A stretch of 53,325 nucleotides of DNA from a virus, in IMG/VR virus record IMGVR_UViG_3300034198_014586, positions 1 to 53,325 of that record. One strand, given 5' to 3'. Below the pieces are notes generated by a model that did not search any database, was not told the DNA's origin, and saw only the letters and a program-made list of their open reading frames with translations. Below are positions 41,915 through 50,341 of the stretch, in pieces. How positions within the stretch are numbered: the stretch's first letter is position 1; the number at the start of each line of letters is the position of its first letter. The position numbers and the translations under genes are program-made.

Positions 41915-43092
41915 AGTAAGGATAATTCGGGAAAGGTTGTGGCAAATGTTCTATTTCGTATTAGATCAAACTTAGTGTTTTCTTGTTTGAATTCTTCAAG
42001 TAACTTTGCATCATATACGGAATTCTCTACGTATTTAATTATGTTTTGTATTTCTTGATTAAGGTGATCACTGTCATAGGTATTAGCACGTAATTTGTTA
42101 ATCAATTCTAATTTTAGCTGGTCATTAAAAATGTTTGCACTAAAATGGTGCGGGTTGATTAAATTGTAAAATGATGGATAGAATTTATGTTTATCAAACA
42201 GATTGTTTGTAAAAATATAATCTAAAAACTCTGGCAATGTAAATAAATTGAACGCAGATATAACGGAACTCATTTGTAATTGTACATGCGGAGTTTTTTG
42301 TTTTATTAGTCGAATATTCTTTTCAATTACAGACCAATCAGTTCCTTCTCGTATATATTCAGCACGGTCTTTCCAACTATCTAAACTAGCAAACACTAGT
42401 ATATTAGTGAATTGTTTCCATAGATCAATTACTGATTTATTTTTATAAACTAAGTTACTAAGGTTGGTATTATAGCGAAGTCTAACATTAGTCTTACCAA
42501 TACTAATAAGATACTCTAGTATTTCGTAGTGCTTATCGGTAAGTAGAGGCTCGCCTCCAGCAAAATAGAATTCTTCTATACCATCGAAGTGCGGCAAAAA
42601 TTGCTCGTACAAATCATCATTATTAATACCGCCTGCAAAAATGAATACCTTTTTATCTTGTCCATTTTTGTTATCTTCAGTAGCCCAACTTGACGAATAA
42701 GTGCTACTGCATGATCTACATTTAAAATTACAAATGTTGCTCCATCGAACATCAAAGTATTTTAAATCCATTGTTTCTAAAGACCCATCAGCTAGAGTTT
42801 TATTAGCCAATGGTAGGTACTTGCTAAACTGTACTGTTTTACTTTGTCTAAAACTTTCTGCACCATTATCTTCAGTAGAATAACAAGCAGAACATTCGTC
42901 ACATCGTTCTCCTGCTAACATACGACGCCGCATGTTTTTATACTTTTCTGAATTCCATATATCAATAATTTTATTGTGTTGAACATTACCCAACGATCTA
43001 TGATGTTCGCCAATACAACAAGGTAAGACGCTACCATCTGCGTTTATATACATATGAATCCACGGTAAGATACAGAATGTCTTAGATGTCAT
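41911..43092 (-). CDS. Radical SAM protein with N-terminal twitch domain
   Basis: 393 residues. MTSKTFCILPWIHMYINADG, SVLPCC, then CDECSACY (auxiliary Cys); radical SAM core SNICNFKCRSC; FYFAGGEPLLTDKHY; ASLDSWKDRAEYIREG. Same family as 19796-21223, 22773-24038 and 44013-45377. Overlaps the upstream SGNH gene by 11 bases and the downstream glycosyltransferase by four. Confidence 0.87.
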   Translation of the reverse strand: MTSKTFCILPWIHMYINADGSVLPCCIGEHHRSLGNVQHNKIIDIWNSEKYKNMRRRMLAGERCDECSACYSTEDNGAESFRQSKTVQFSKYLPLANKTLADGSLETMDLKYFDVRWSNICNFKCRSCSSTYSSSWATEDNKNGQDKKVFIFAGGINNDDLYEQFLPHFDGIEEFYFAGGEPLLTDKHYEILEYLISIGKTNVRLRYNTNLSNLVYKNKSVIDLWKQFTNILVFASLDSWKDRAEYIREGTDWSVIEKNIRLIKQKTPHVQLQMSSVISAFNLFTLPEFLDYIFTNNLFDKHKFYPSFYNLINPHHFSANIFNDQLKLELINKLRANTYDSDHLNQEIQNIIKYVENSVYDAKLLEEFKQENTKFDLIRNRTFATTFPELSLL

Positions 43093-44032
43093 TTACCCAC
43101 CCCGATTGTCTAGCCAGATATTGCGACCAAAGTAAGTGACCGTATACGTTAGGATGATTGTTGTGTAATGGATTGTATTTTATAAATGCATTACATTTTT
43201 CGATCTTATCTAATTCGTTATTTAAAAATTCAAAATCAAATTGAATTGATTTTTTATAAAACAATTGCATAGTATCTAGCCAACCCATTGAATAAAACTG
43301 TGGCATTTCTATATCTTTGCCTACTATTTTTCCAGAGTATCTAATCCAAGAGGTGTCTACTATTTTAAAATTGTAATCTCTTTTAGGAGTATTAACACTA
43401 CAGAAATTTTTCCAAAGAACCGCATCAATAGGAAGTCCACTGTTTTTTATAATATTATTATATAGTTCAAAAAATATTTCATCATACGCTGTTAACCAAT
43501 CAACAAAAGTCATTGGAATTAAATCATCAGATCGACTGTATATTTTACTTAATGGGTGGCTACCTAATTTAATTCTAATTGCATCTTCCCTACCAGGTTC
43601 TGTCATTTGGATTGCGATATATATTTTTTTATATCCTAGATCTTTTACATATTCTAAAATACGTTGTAGTTCTTGAAACATATAAAAATTACAATTGCCA
43701 GGGACCGCATACTGATAAAAATCGCTATCTAAGGTTGTTGCTAATCGTGGACCAAATGAGTTTGTTAGTTGAGAAATTAAGTCATATTTTTGAATTGCTG
43801 TTGCAATATTAGGAAGAGTTTCTCCGTATGTCCAGCTTTCTCCAATGTTGATCAATAAGGTGTCTCTGCCCCGTTTTATAAAAATTTCGCTATATTTTGC
43901 ATGATGCTCGATCCAGTCAGGTTTTAAATTATTGTCGTTTAATAAAACTTCGGAGGCGCCGGATATTATGCTCAAATTGCCTAGAGATTGGCGGATGTTG
44001 TCAATTGGAAAATTATACATTTGAGCAGTCAT
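43082..44032 (-). CDS. SGNH-like protein, GES type
   Basis: 316 residues from the ATG at 44032; ATG at 44020 is an alternative and the frame beyond 44032 overlaps the radical SAM gene too far. LLINIGESWTYGETLPNIAT has GES in place of GDS, YAVPGNCNFYMFQELQRIL the Asn block, KIYIAIQMTEPGRED block III, and NNHPNVYGHLLWSQYLA the late His. A larger SGNH than the other four. It overlaps the radical SAM gene upstream (20 bases) and downstream (11 bases). Confidence 0.62.
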   Translation of the reverse strand: MTAQMYNFPIDNIRQSLGNLSIISGASEVLLNDNNLKPDWIEHHAKYSEIFIKRGRDTLLINIGESWTYGETLPNIATAIQKYDLISQLTNSFGPRLATTLDSDFYQYAVPGNCNFYMFQELQRILEYVKDLGYKKIYIAIQMTEPGREDAIRIKLGSHPLSKIYSRSDDLIPMTFVDWLTAYDEIFFELYNNIIKNSGLPIDAVLWKNFCSVNTPKRDYNFKIVDTSWIRYSGKIVGKDIEMPQFYSMGWLDTMQLFYKKSIQFDFEFLNNELDKIEKCNAFIKYNPLHNNHPNVYGHLLWSQYLARQSGWVNDI

Positions 44033-45377
44033 TATAAAAATCTGTGAGAAGGGGAAATGTCTTGATAAAATCTGTATTTCTGCGACGATCGTATTCTGTA
44101 AACCAATTGTAAAAGTCTCGGCGGCCCTCTTGTAATCGCATATTATCGTATGTAGTTGCTTCCATATAATCAACTACCCTACGGAACTTTTCGTATTCAA
44201 TATCGCTAAACTTTGTGCGATCCGTGTCATCTAAATTGGCTTCAATGAATGCTAAGTGCTGTTTCATGTAGGGCATAAACGTATCTTTGGGCAGTATGTT
44301 CATGTCGTATTGTAGGGGTTCTTTAAGGAAAGGAGTATCAAAGCGAATACGTTGCCATTTGTTTTGGTCAGTACCGTTATACTTGCCTCGCCATTCTAAT
44401 ATCTTTTCTAACAGACTTTGAAAATTTGTCACAGATAGAATACTAAATGTAATCATAAAAGTTATAGGCAAACTGGTCTTGGTTAGATAGGTGTCCAAGT
44501 TACGTTCCCATACTGTTATGTCCAATCCTGTGCGTATGTACTCTGCGGGCTTGCCCCAAGTATCTATGCTGGTGAATATCTTAAAGTCTTTGATAGCACC
44601 TTTGGCTATTAGATTGTTTACTTTTTCTACAAGACGATCAACAAGGATAGGTTTAACTCCAAAATTAGTGTTGATGTTGAGTTCTAAATTAGGCAAGGGG
44701 TTAGATTCTAAATCTTCTAACAGTCGCCAGGTTGATTGCTGTAGCAATGGCTCTCCGCCTGTAATGCGTAGGATAGTTAGAGTCTTGCGTACTTTAGGCC
44801 ACCAAGACCACCAAGCATCAACATAAGGATTTGATTCTTCTTCGTATGTAGTAAACCAATCAATGTCGTTGCGATGATTCTTAACCATTGTGTAAGGACC
44901 GTGGTCTTTTATTTCTTTGTAGTAGGCAGAACTATGTTTAGGATGGCAGTAGCCGCATTTGAAATTACATTCATTGCCAAAAGATATTTCTATATATTGC
45001 GGATTAACAGGCATTAGCGGCGATGCTTTAATAGCTTCAAAACGAGCAGGAGTGTAGATGCTGGCATTGCGTTCTTTACGATCACTTACATAGTCTTCAC
45101 CCATGGCTTCAATGTTCCAACAGTAATTACATCCTGCGGGTTTTTCGCCTACAATCATAGCTTGCCGTTCAGAGATCTTTTGTTTAGTATTGTGTAAGGC
45201 ACTAGGATCTACCGCTATTTCCGATAAAGGAATCTTATGTGGGCTAGGATGATAACAGCTATGAGTTTCACCTGTTTGTAGATAGATAGTCGTGTGATGC
45301 CATTTGGCCATGCAGAACGTAGGGCTAATTTCTGCCATTATGGGTATGAATTTTTTAATACGAGCTAAATCGTCCAA
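44013..45377 (-). CDS. Radical SAM protein with N-terminal twitch domain
   Basis: 454 residues. N-terminal PTFCMAKWHHTTIYLQTGE, SCYHPS, then GCNYCW; radical SAM core GNECNFKCGYCHPKHSS; LRITGGEPLLQQSTWRLL; FTSIDTWGKPAEYIRTG. The TTG at 45377 has AAAGG six bases upstream; the ATG at 45338 is the alternative start. First gene of the long minus-strand run that ends at the fibre gene. A 39-bp repeat copy lies just upstream. Confidence 0.85.
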   Translation of the reverse strand: MDDLARIKKFIPIMAEISPTFCMAKWHHTTIYLQTGETHSCYHPSPHKIPLSEIAVDPSALHNTKQKISERQAMIVGEKPAGCNYCWNIEAMGEDYVSDRKERNASIYTPARFEAIKASPLMPVNPQYIEISFGNECNFKCGYCHPKHSSAYYKEIKDHGPYTMVKNHRNDIDWFTTYEEESNPYVDAWWSWWPKVRKTLTILRITGGEPLLQQSTWRLLEDLESNPLPNLELNINTNFGVKPILVDRLVEKVNNLIAKGAIKDFKIFTSIDTWGKPAEYIRTGLDITVWERNLDTYLTKTSLPITFMITFSILSVTNFQSLLEKILEWRGKYNGTDQNKWQRIRFDTPFLKEPLQYDMNILPKDTFMPYMKQHLAFIEANLDDTDRTKFSDIEYEKFRRVVDYMEATTYDNMRLQEGRRDFYNWFTEYDRRRNTDFIKTFPLLTDFYNDCSNV

Positions 45378-45411
45378 GGCAGCCTTTAAGGTATAGATGT
45401 TACATTAACAT

Positions 45412-45450
45412 TAATTATACAGCCTTATTTGGGTATTTGCTATAGTCTGG
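45412..45450. repeat. 39-bp direct repeat, left copy
   Basis: 33 of 39 bases match 50094-50132, same orientation, with the first 16 bases (TAATTATACAGCCTTA) identical. It sits directly after the stop of the 99-aa gene. In the right copy the same bases are the last codons of a small gene plus its downstream spacer. Confidence 0.8.
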
Positions 45451-45455
45451 TTAGA

Positions 45456-45755
45456 TTATATAGTTTCTTTTGTTACGACTGCTGTGATATTATTTGTAGT
45501 ATTGTATATATCAAAAGCTGAAAATGCTGCCTGAATTTTCGGGTCAGCCATGTATGCGTTAAATGTTGCCTCGTCTGGCCACGTTGAACGTAATACTTTT
45601 TCCAGCTCATTATCTGATAATTTTGACTGCCGGGTGATGCGTTTTTTAGGTATATCATATGTAGACTCTATGTATTCTAGTACAGAAAAGGGCCAGACAT
45701 AAAAATCTGTTTGTTTGGTTTGACGTGTAAATGTTCTGGTTACTTGAAACGGCAT
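45456..45755 (-). CDS. Hypothetical 99-aa protein
   Basis: Not recognised. Begins MPFQVTRTFTRQTKQTDFYV, followed by EYIESTYDIPKKRITRQSKL and a helical DEATFNAYMADPKIQAAF. The ATG has GGGAGA upstream and a CATAAATA late box 21 bases before it. It has late-gene signals of its own, unlike the upstream genes of its run, so it may be virion-linked. It ends five bases before the left repeat copy. Confidence 0.65.
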   Translation of the reverse strand: MPFQVTRTFTRQTKQTDFYVWPFSVLEYIESTYDIPKKRITRQSKLSDNELEKVLRSTWPDEATFNAYMADPKIQAAFSAFDIYNTTNNITAVVTKETI

Positions 45756-45776
45756 GTTAATTCTCCCGATGACTTA

Positions 45777-45784
45777 TATTTATG
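45777..45784 (-). promoter_or_regulatory. Late promoter box CATAAATA
   Basis: Exact NATAAATA on the minus strand, 21 bases before the ATG at 45755, with GGGAGA in the leader. Confidence 0.6.
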
Positions 45785-45799
45785 TTGTGTTATATGCTA

Positions 45800-46927
45800 C
45801 TATAATTTATAAAATTTACTATTTGTAGCCAAAAACCCTTTGGCAATATTACCATCTCGTAAGTAGGTATTATCTATTTTATGAGATAGATAGTTTAAGG
45901 TTTCTAAATAATTGTTTTTTGCTTTATCAGATGCAGTGTCCCAAAACCACTGATCCATTGGACGTACTATATCAGTACTGGGTTTTTCAGTTTGAAATTG
46001 TGGTTGATAAACATTTGGGTATATAATTGGGCTCATCATTTGCCTATATTCACCAACGTGCATTTTTAGAGATTGTGCCCACACATCTTTTGCAATTGGA
46101 TTAACTTCGCATATTTTTTTAATTTCTTGCGCTTGCTTAATTACTATTTCTGGTAAATCTGGAGTCCAGTAAAAGAATTCAGTTTGATATCTATTGTAAA
46201 ATATCTCTTGATAGTTTAAATCTACTGGAGGTGCATGCATTGCCGATAAATCTGAAAAATATGCGTAGTAATCGGTACCATCAAAATATACCAAAGGTTT
46301 ATCAACTCCTAATATTTGACAGGCTGTTTTTCCTGAATAACAAATATCAATTATGTGATTTTCTTTAAGTTGTGATGCTTGTCGTCCAAGTCCGGCAATA
46401 TTAAAGTTAGTACCAAACGGATTAGTTTCAAACCAATCATCTTGGCTTAAAAGTTCAACAACTGGTTTTGAAAAATCCTGTGTTCTAATCTTTGTTTTAG
46501 GATTTATCTTATTTTTTATATGATTTAAATAAGGAATAGCCACAGCATCAATTTCTCCGTAGGCATTTCTACTACTTGTATCGTAATTGTTAAAGTTTTT
46601 TCTATCAAGTTCCGGTAACTGCATAACAATTTCATCTAATAAAATGTTGTTATCAATAAAGGCGTGTAGTATATTATTACTGTCAACTCCGCCACTGTAG
46701 TATAATACCAAATGGTCGTACTGATCTCTTAATTGCTGTGCCCGTATTCTGTACAATTCTGTCAACGAAGTTTCAATTAGTATGGTCCAATCAAACTTGC
46801 TGTAAACTGTATCGTTAAATAACCAGTTAAACTCATAGCCGGTTTTTTTAGATTCTATTAATGCCAAAGACTTATTAACAAATGTTTTCCAACCTACCTG
46901 ATAAAACCCTAATTTGTAGTCTTTCAT
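45800..46927 (-). CDS. Asparagine-synthetase-like PP-loop protein
   Basis: 375 residues. The PP-loop HLVLYYSGGVDSNNILHAF (about 73-91) is of the N-type ATP-pyrophosphatase kind. No N-terminal glutaminase with Cys2, so ammonia or another amine must be supplied otherwise. Long C-terminal part rich in Tyr/Asn/Pro. Such enzymes adenylate a carboxylate or amide and attach nitrogen. It overlaps a sulfotransferase-like gene by four bases. Not close to the QueC-like protein at 24022-24750. Confidence 0.65.
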   Translation of the reverse strand: MKDYKLGFYQVGWKTFVNKSLALIESKKTGYEFNWLFNDTVYSKFDWTILIETSLTELYRIRAQQLRDQYDHLVLYYSGGVDSNNILHAFIDNNILLDEIVMQLPELDRKNFNNYDTSSRNAYGEIDAVAIPYLNHIKNKINPKTKIRTQDFSKPVVELLSQDDWFETNPFGTNFNIAGLGRQASQLKENHIIDICYSGKTACQILGVDKPLVYFDGTDYYAYFSDLSAMHAPPVDLNYQEIFYNRYQTEFFYWTPDLPEIVIKQAQEIKKICEVNPIAKDVWAQSLKMHVGEYRQMMSPIIYPNVYQPQFQTEKPSTDIVRPMDQWFWDTASDKAKNNYLETLNYLSHKIDNTYLRDGNIAKGFLATNSKFYKL

Positions 46928-47592
46928 TCTTCAATCCAAAAGTTTTTATTAACAGCATCTTTCCATTCGGTTATCATGGGCAATACTTCTTTGTTTTCTA
47001 AAAGGGCAAAATAGTTGATATTGTTAGGTTCTAACTCTGTATCAAAATCATTTACAGCAAAATCAGTAGATAGGCCGTGTTCTAAAGATTCATATTCGTA
47101 GTTGTATATATTTGTCTTACAGACGTTTTTAATATAGTCAGTTAGAATTTTAAAAACTACATATCCTCTACTGAGATAATAGACTTTATTTTTTAATAAG
47201 GTATATGCCCGCTGATCTATTGTTTGACCTTTTTTTCTATGCCACGACGATTGATCAGCTGGATTCATATATGCGTAGCTGAGAATAGCATCAACAAAAT
47301 TTACTCTGGTTAGAAATACTATCTTATCAAATTTATTATAATTAATTTGTTTGTAGTATTCTGAAATCTCTTTACGTGTTAGATCAATGAAATCATTTCC
47401 ATTTATCTTAACACATATATTTTCTTCAGTGTTAATTTTATCAATAAGAATATTGTATTCACTAAAATTTTGGTTAGCTATTCTAGATAACGTTAATGTA
47501 TCTACAACCTCCGTTAGACCATATTTTTTAGCTAACACTTTACAGGCAAATGTGCTTTTACTTCTTGGAGTATAAACTATAAGTATATTCAT
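46924..47592 (-). CDS. Sulfotransferase-like P-loop protein
   Basis: 222 residues. NILIVYTPRSKSTFACKVL has the PSB-loop (TPRSKST) at the N-terminus; KIVFLTRVNFVDAILSYAYM matches the 3'-PB motif (LxR ... S). A C-terminal lid with WHRKKGQ may grip the acceptor. Likely PAPS-dependent sulfation, on an acceptor that cannot be told. No signal peptide. Confidence 0.68.
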   Translation of the reverse strand: MNILIVYTPRSKSTFACKVLAKKYGLTEVVDTLTLSRIANQNFSEYNILIDKINTEENICVKINGNDFIDLTRKEISEYYKQINYNKFDKIVFLTRVNFVDAILSYAYMNPADQSSWHRKKGQTIDQRAYTLLKNKVYYLSRGYVVFKILTDYIKNVCKTNIYNYEYESLEHGLSTDFAVNDFDTELEPNNINYFALLENKEVLPMITEWKDAVNKNFWIEE

Positions 47593-47617
47593 TGCTTTTT
47601 AAACTTGTCATTCATAT

Positions 47618-48235
47618 CTAATATAGTAAATTGTTGTATGTCTCTGAGACTGCTTTTTTTATTTCATTAATATTATTAGGCATGTGGGTTTTAACATAAC
47701 GTAAATTAGGAATATATCCCAGTGATTCATACGTAATAACTTCATCATAATCATAGTCCAAATTATGTAATAAAAAATTATTTTGAGTTATGGCAAAAGC
47801 AGAACCTGCAATATGACCATTATCTACATCTAATATGTAATCTTCAGTTTTTTCCCCAAATTCTGTCCACCACTTTTTCCTCATTTTTCCAATGTAATGA
47901 CTAACAATACTGTCAATTTCATTTTCTCGATATAATTTTATTTTAAAGGAATCACTTTTTAATAATATGTCATATGGTGTGCATTTGCTAATTTGCTCGG
48001 GCATAAGTTTAAGAACATACCTATTATCACCGCTATGATAGTGGTCATAAAAGTTTTGTTTCATTCCATTTACGTGCGGTCCATAATTACTGTTTCGATC
48101 TACGGATCGTTGCCACGGCTCTAAATAATATGGTACATTATGTGTTTCTGCTAAGTGTGTGGCATAAACTGTTGATCCAGTTCTGTAGTTTGCAACAATA
48201 ATTGCAGGCCAGCGAGTAATTTTAATATCTTTCAT
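47618..48235 (-). CDS. Sulfotransferase-like protein
   Basis: 205 residues. AIIVANYRTGSTVYATHLAE is the P-loop (NYRTGST); LYRENEIDSIVSHYIGKMRK takes the 3'-PB position. Closest in layout to bacterial Stf0/sulfotransferase families. Second of three consecutive sulfotransferase-like genes; spacing of eight bases to the upstream gene. Confidence 0.7.
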   Translation of the reverse strand: MKDIKITRWPAIIVANYRTGSTVYATHLAETHNVPYYLEPWQRSVDRNSNYGPHVNGMKQNFYDHYHSGDNRYVLKLMPEQISKCTPYDILLKSDSFKIKLYRENEIDSIVSHYIGKMRKKWWTEFGEKTEDYILDVDNGHIAGSAFAITQNNFLLHNLDYDYDEVITYESLGYIPNLRYVKTHMPNNINEIKKAVSETYNNLLY

Positions 48236-48243
48236 TATATATT

Positions 48244-48891
48244 TTAAAAAATGTAACTAAATCTCTTTATGTCTTCGGCAAATATTTCACCTATGATGTT
48301 TCTAGTTTCGTCAGTATAATACTCACGATACTCTGGTAGTGCTTCGTCTAGTACTAATGGTTCGTTGGTACAAAAGTAATCTTGAATTGGTTTAAAATCT
48401 TCAATAATGTTTTCTGCCCTTAATATGTATGTAACTTCTCTGTGTTCTCCGTTTGCGTCATATTCTACCCAACGAACCTGTGGAGTAATTGGAGTAAACC
48501 AATAATTAGTCTTTTGGTCCATTGTTGGTAGTTGACGAACAAAAGATTCAAAGCTATCAAGATTTAAATTAAAAAGATCAATAAGTTTTTTATTTTTATC
48601 TATTTTATTTTGATCATCTAAATTATTTAGAGTTTCTATAATTTTCAAATAGCTAAATTTTGCCCGTAACCAGGGATTCATTACGATTGCAAATGTATTA
48701 ACTCCCGGATATAACTCGTCAAGTTCTTGTAACCCTAATCGGTTTACTTCAATATCAGTATCTCTAATAAACCTGAATGCCGCAGTTGGTACTTGTTTCA
48801 TCCATTGGAAAATTGGATACATGCCGTAACCAGTTCCGGCCACAGCTACATAGGATAAAAAGGCGTCATCATTTTTATAGGTTACGGTCAT
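48244..48891 (-). CDS. Sulfotransferase-like protein with degenerate P-loop
   Basis: 215 residues. The C-terminal EYREYYTDETRNIIGEIFAE, ending DIKRFSY, is the typical end of the sulfotransferase family 2 fold. FAIVMNPWLRAKFSYLKII replaces the R..S region, and the N-terminal VAGTGYGMYP is a weak P-loop without the usual Lys/Arg. It may have changed cosubstrate or be inactive. Three bases after the glycosyltransferase stop. Confidence 0.6.
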   Translation of the reverse strand: MTVTYKNDDAFLSYVAVAGTGYGMYPIFQWMKQVPTAAFRFIRDTDIEVNRLGLQELDELYPGVNTFAIVMNPWLRAKFSYLKIIETLNNLDDQNKIDKNKKLIDLFNLNLDSFESFVRQLPTMDQKTNYWFTPITPQVRWVEYDANGEHREVTYILRAENIIEDFKPIQDYFCTNEPLVLDEALPEYREYYTDETRNIIGEIFAEDIKRFSYIF

Positions 48892-48894
48892 ATG

Positions 48895-50088
48895 TCATTC
48901 ATTAAGCAAATTGCTAATAGCTGTCATTTTTTGTTCAGCCCTATCTGCATAAAAATTATACATGTTATTTTTTACAAAGTCAACATTTTTAATAAAACGA
49001 TGCTGGTTGTCTAGCCATAGTTGCTTGATCATTTGATTGTTAGTCAGCAGTTCCTGATTGTCAACAAGTGCTCGATACATTCTATCAATAGGGTTTTCTA
49101 TTGTATCATATGAGTGATCAACTATGTCATCAAACATGTCTAAACCCATATCTCGTAAAAAACCAACTGCACCTTTGCTTGATAACAGTATTGGGAAAGA
49201 GCATCCATATATCGAATTCAATGTTTTTTCTGTTAGGTTAAATGCTGCCTCTGTGTAAGATGTTTCAGAAATTATCTCTACAAAAGTATTTTGATAGTAT
49301 GCAGATAGTTTTTTTGTAAAATTATATACATTGTTGTTAGGGTCAGTATCTGGGTATATCTGGTTATCATCGTTAATTAGTAACTTTGCATTTTTTAATA
49401 AATCAAATCCATTATCTAACAGTTGTTTAATTGATTGTTGTTCTGGAGTAAATTGCCAATTAGTATAACCAAATAAATTTTCTAATTCATCTTGGAATAT
49501 ACATGATATTAATCCATGATCCTGAAGACCCAGTCCGTATTGCATACAAACAGACATTGCTCTATGACTTCGCTTGCCGCGGTTTAGGCTAAGGAAATTA
49601 ACAGTACTATCTAAGTTTTTTTCTAGGATAGGATCAATTGCTCGATACTCCTGTTGTTGATTGGTAATGTCGCCTCCCCAAGGAACAATGTGCAAATTTT
49701 TATTAGTTAAATATGTGTCAAGATTTTCTAGAGAAGTAAGTAATACAAATTGTTTATTGCTATAATAATCAAAGAGATCCCCGAAGTAGGTCATTAAATT
49801 GGCTTGTTTTTCAACCCAAGGGTTGAAATTCCCAGCAGTTAAATGATCTTTAAGACCAATCACTACAATGTCTTGTTTAATATCATCTAATACTAGTTGC
49901 CGATATTTGAACTCAGTTTCTTGGTTCCAATCGTCGTTGGGTCTAGGTGATCTCCATCCTTGATATGTAGGGTCAAATACATGTGACCACATGTATAAGC
50001 AACTCTTTGGTTTTTTAATTTTACCAGATAGTTTGAAGAATAATTTATATGTGAAGGTGTCGCCAGGCGGCCGTATTAAAATACTCAT
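48895..50088 (-). CDS. Glycosyltransferase-like protein, GT-B type
   Basis: 397 residues. EIISETSYTEAAFNLTEKTL, CSFPILLSSKGAVGFLRDMG and FDDIVDHSYDTIENPIDRMY match the C-terminal block of 38681-39859 and 40643-41914. NFLSLNRGKRSHRAMSVCMQ parallels LNLNRRWRLHRPFL in 38681-39859. First gene of the repeat-bracketed run, about five bases after the right repeat copy. Confidence 0.65.
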   Translation of the reverse strand: MSILIRPPGDTFTYKLFFKLSGKIKKPKSCLYMWSHVFDPTYQGWRSPRPNDDWNQETEFKYRQLVLDDIKQDIVVIGLKDHLTAGNFNPWVEKQANLMTYFGDLFDYYSNKQFVLLTSLENLDTYLTNKNLHIVPWGGDITNQQQEYRAIDPILEKNLDSTVNFLSLNRGKRSHRAMSVCMQYGLGLQDHGLISCIFQDELENLFGYTNWQFTPEQQSIKQLLDNGFDLLKNAKLLINDDNQIYPDTDPNNNVYNFTKKLSAYYQNTFVEIISETSYTEAAFNLTEKTLNSIYGCSFPILLSSKGAVGFLRDMGLDMFDDIVDHSYDTIENPIDRMYRALVDNQELLTNNQMIKQLWLDNQHRFIKNVDFVKNNMYNFYADRAEQKMTAISNLLNE

Positions 50089-50093
50089 ACTAC

Positions 50094-50132
50094 TAATTAT
50101 ACAGCCTTACTTAAGGATTAGCTATAATCTGG
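50094..50132. repeat. 39-bp direct repeat, right copy
   Basis: Matches 45412-45450 at 33 of 39 positions. Includes the C-terminal codons of the 72-aa gene (DYS and stop) and the spacer before the glycosyltransferase gene. It contains CCTTA/TAAGG arms of a small hairpin that the left copy has lost. Confidence 0.8.
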
Positions 50133-50336
50133 AACGTCGCCACCGTATTGGGTGGACTTCTTTTTCTTACCTTTTAGGTAATTGCCCTTGCCATCAGTAT
50201 GGCCTTTGCCTTTAGAAGTGTGAGCCTTGAGCCCTTGGCTCACACAGCTGGAGTAATCACTCCTTCCTAGTCTACGACCAGAACGGCATAGGCTAGCAGG
50301 TGTCTTTCTTTCTGTTATAAATTCATGGGCTCTCAT
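50118..50336 (-). CDS. Small basic phage protein, MRAHEF type
   Basis: 72 residues: MRAHEFITERKTPASLCRSG, then a very basic Gly/Lys part (KGKGHTDGKGNYLKGKKKK). The MRAxEFI start is common among small structural or processing-related proteins of T4-like cyanophages. Function unknown; the charge suggests nucleic acid or virion binding. An AATAAATA box lies five bases before the ATG. Confidence 0.65.
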   Translation of the reverse strand: MRAHEFITERKTPASLCRSGRRLGRSDYSSCVSQGLKAHTSKGKGHTDGKGNYLKGKKKKSTQYGGDVPDYS

Positions 50337-50341
50337 AACAG

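Noticed and set aside
44491-44826. 111-codon plus-strand frame
   Set aside because: Antisense shadow of the radical SAM core at 44013-45377.
45412-45450. Left 39-bp repeat as rho-independent terminator
   Set aside because: No GC stem with T-run; the hairpin arms present in the right copy are broken here.
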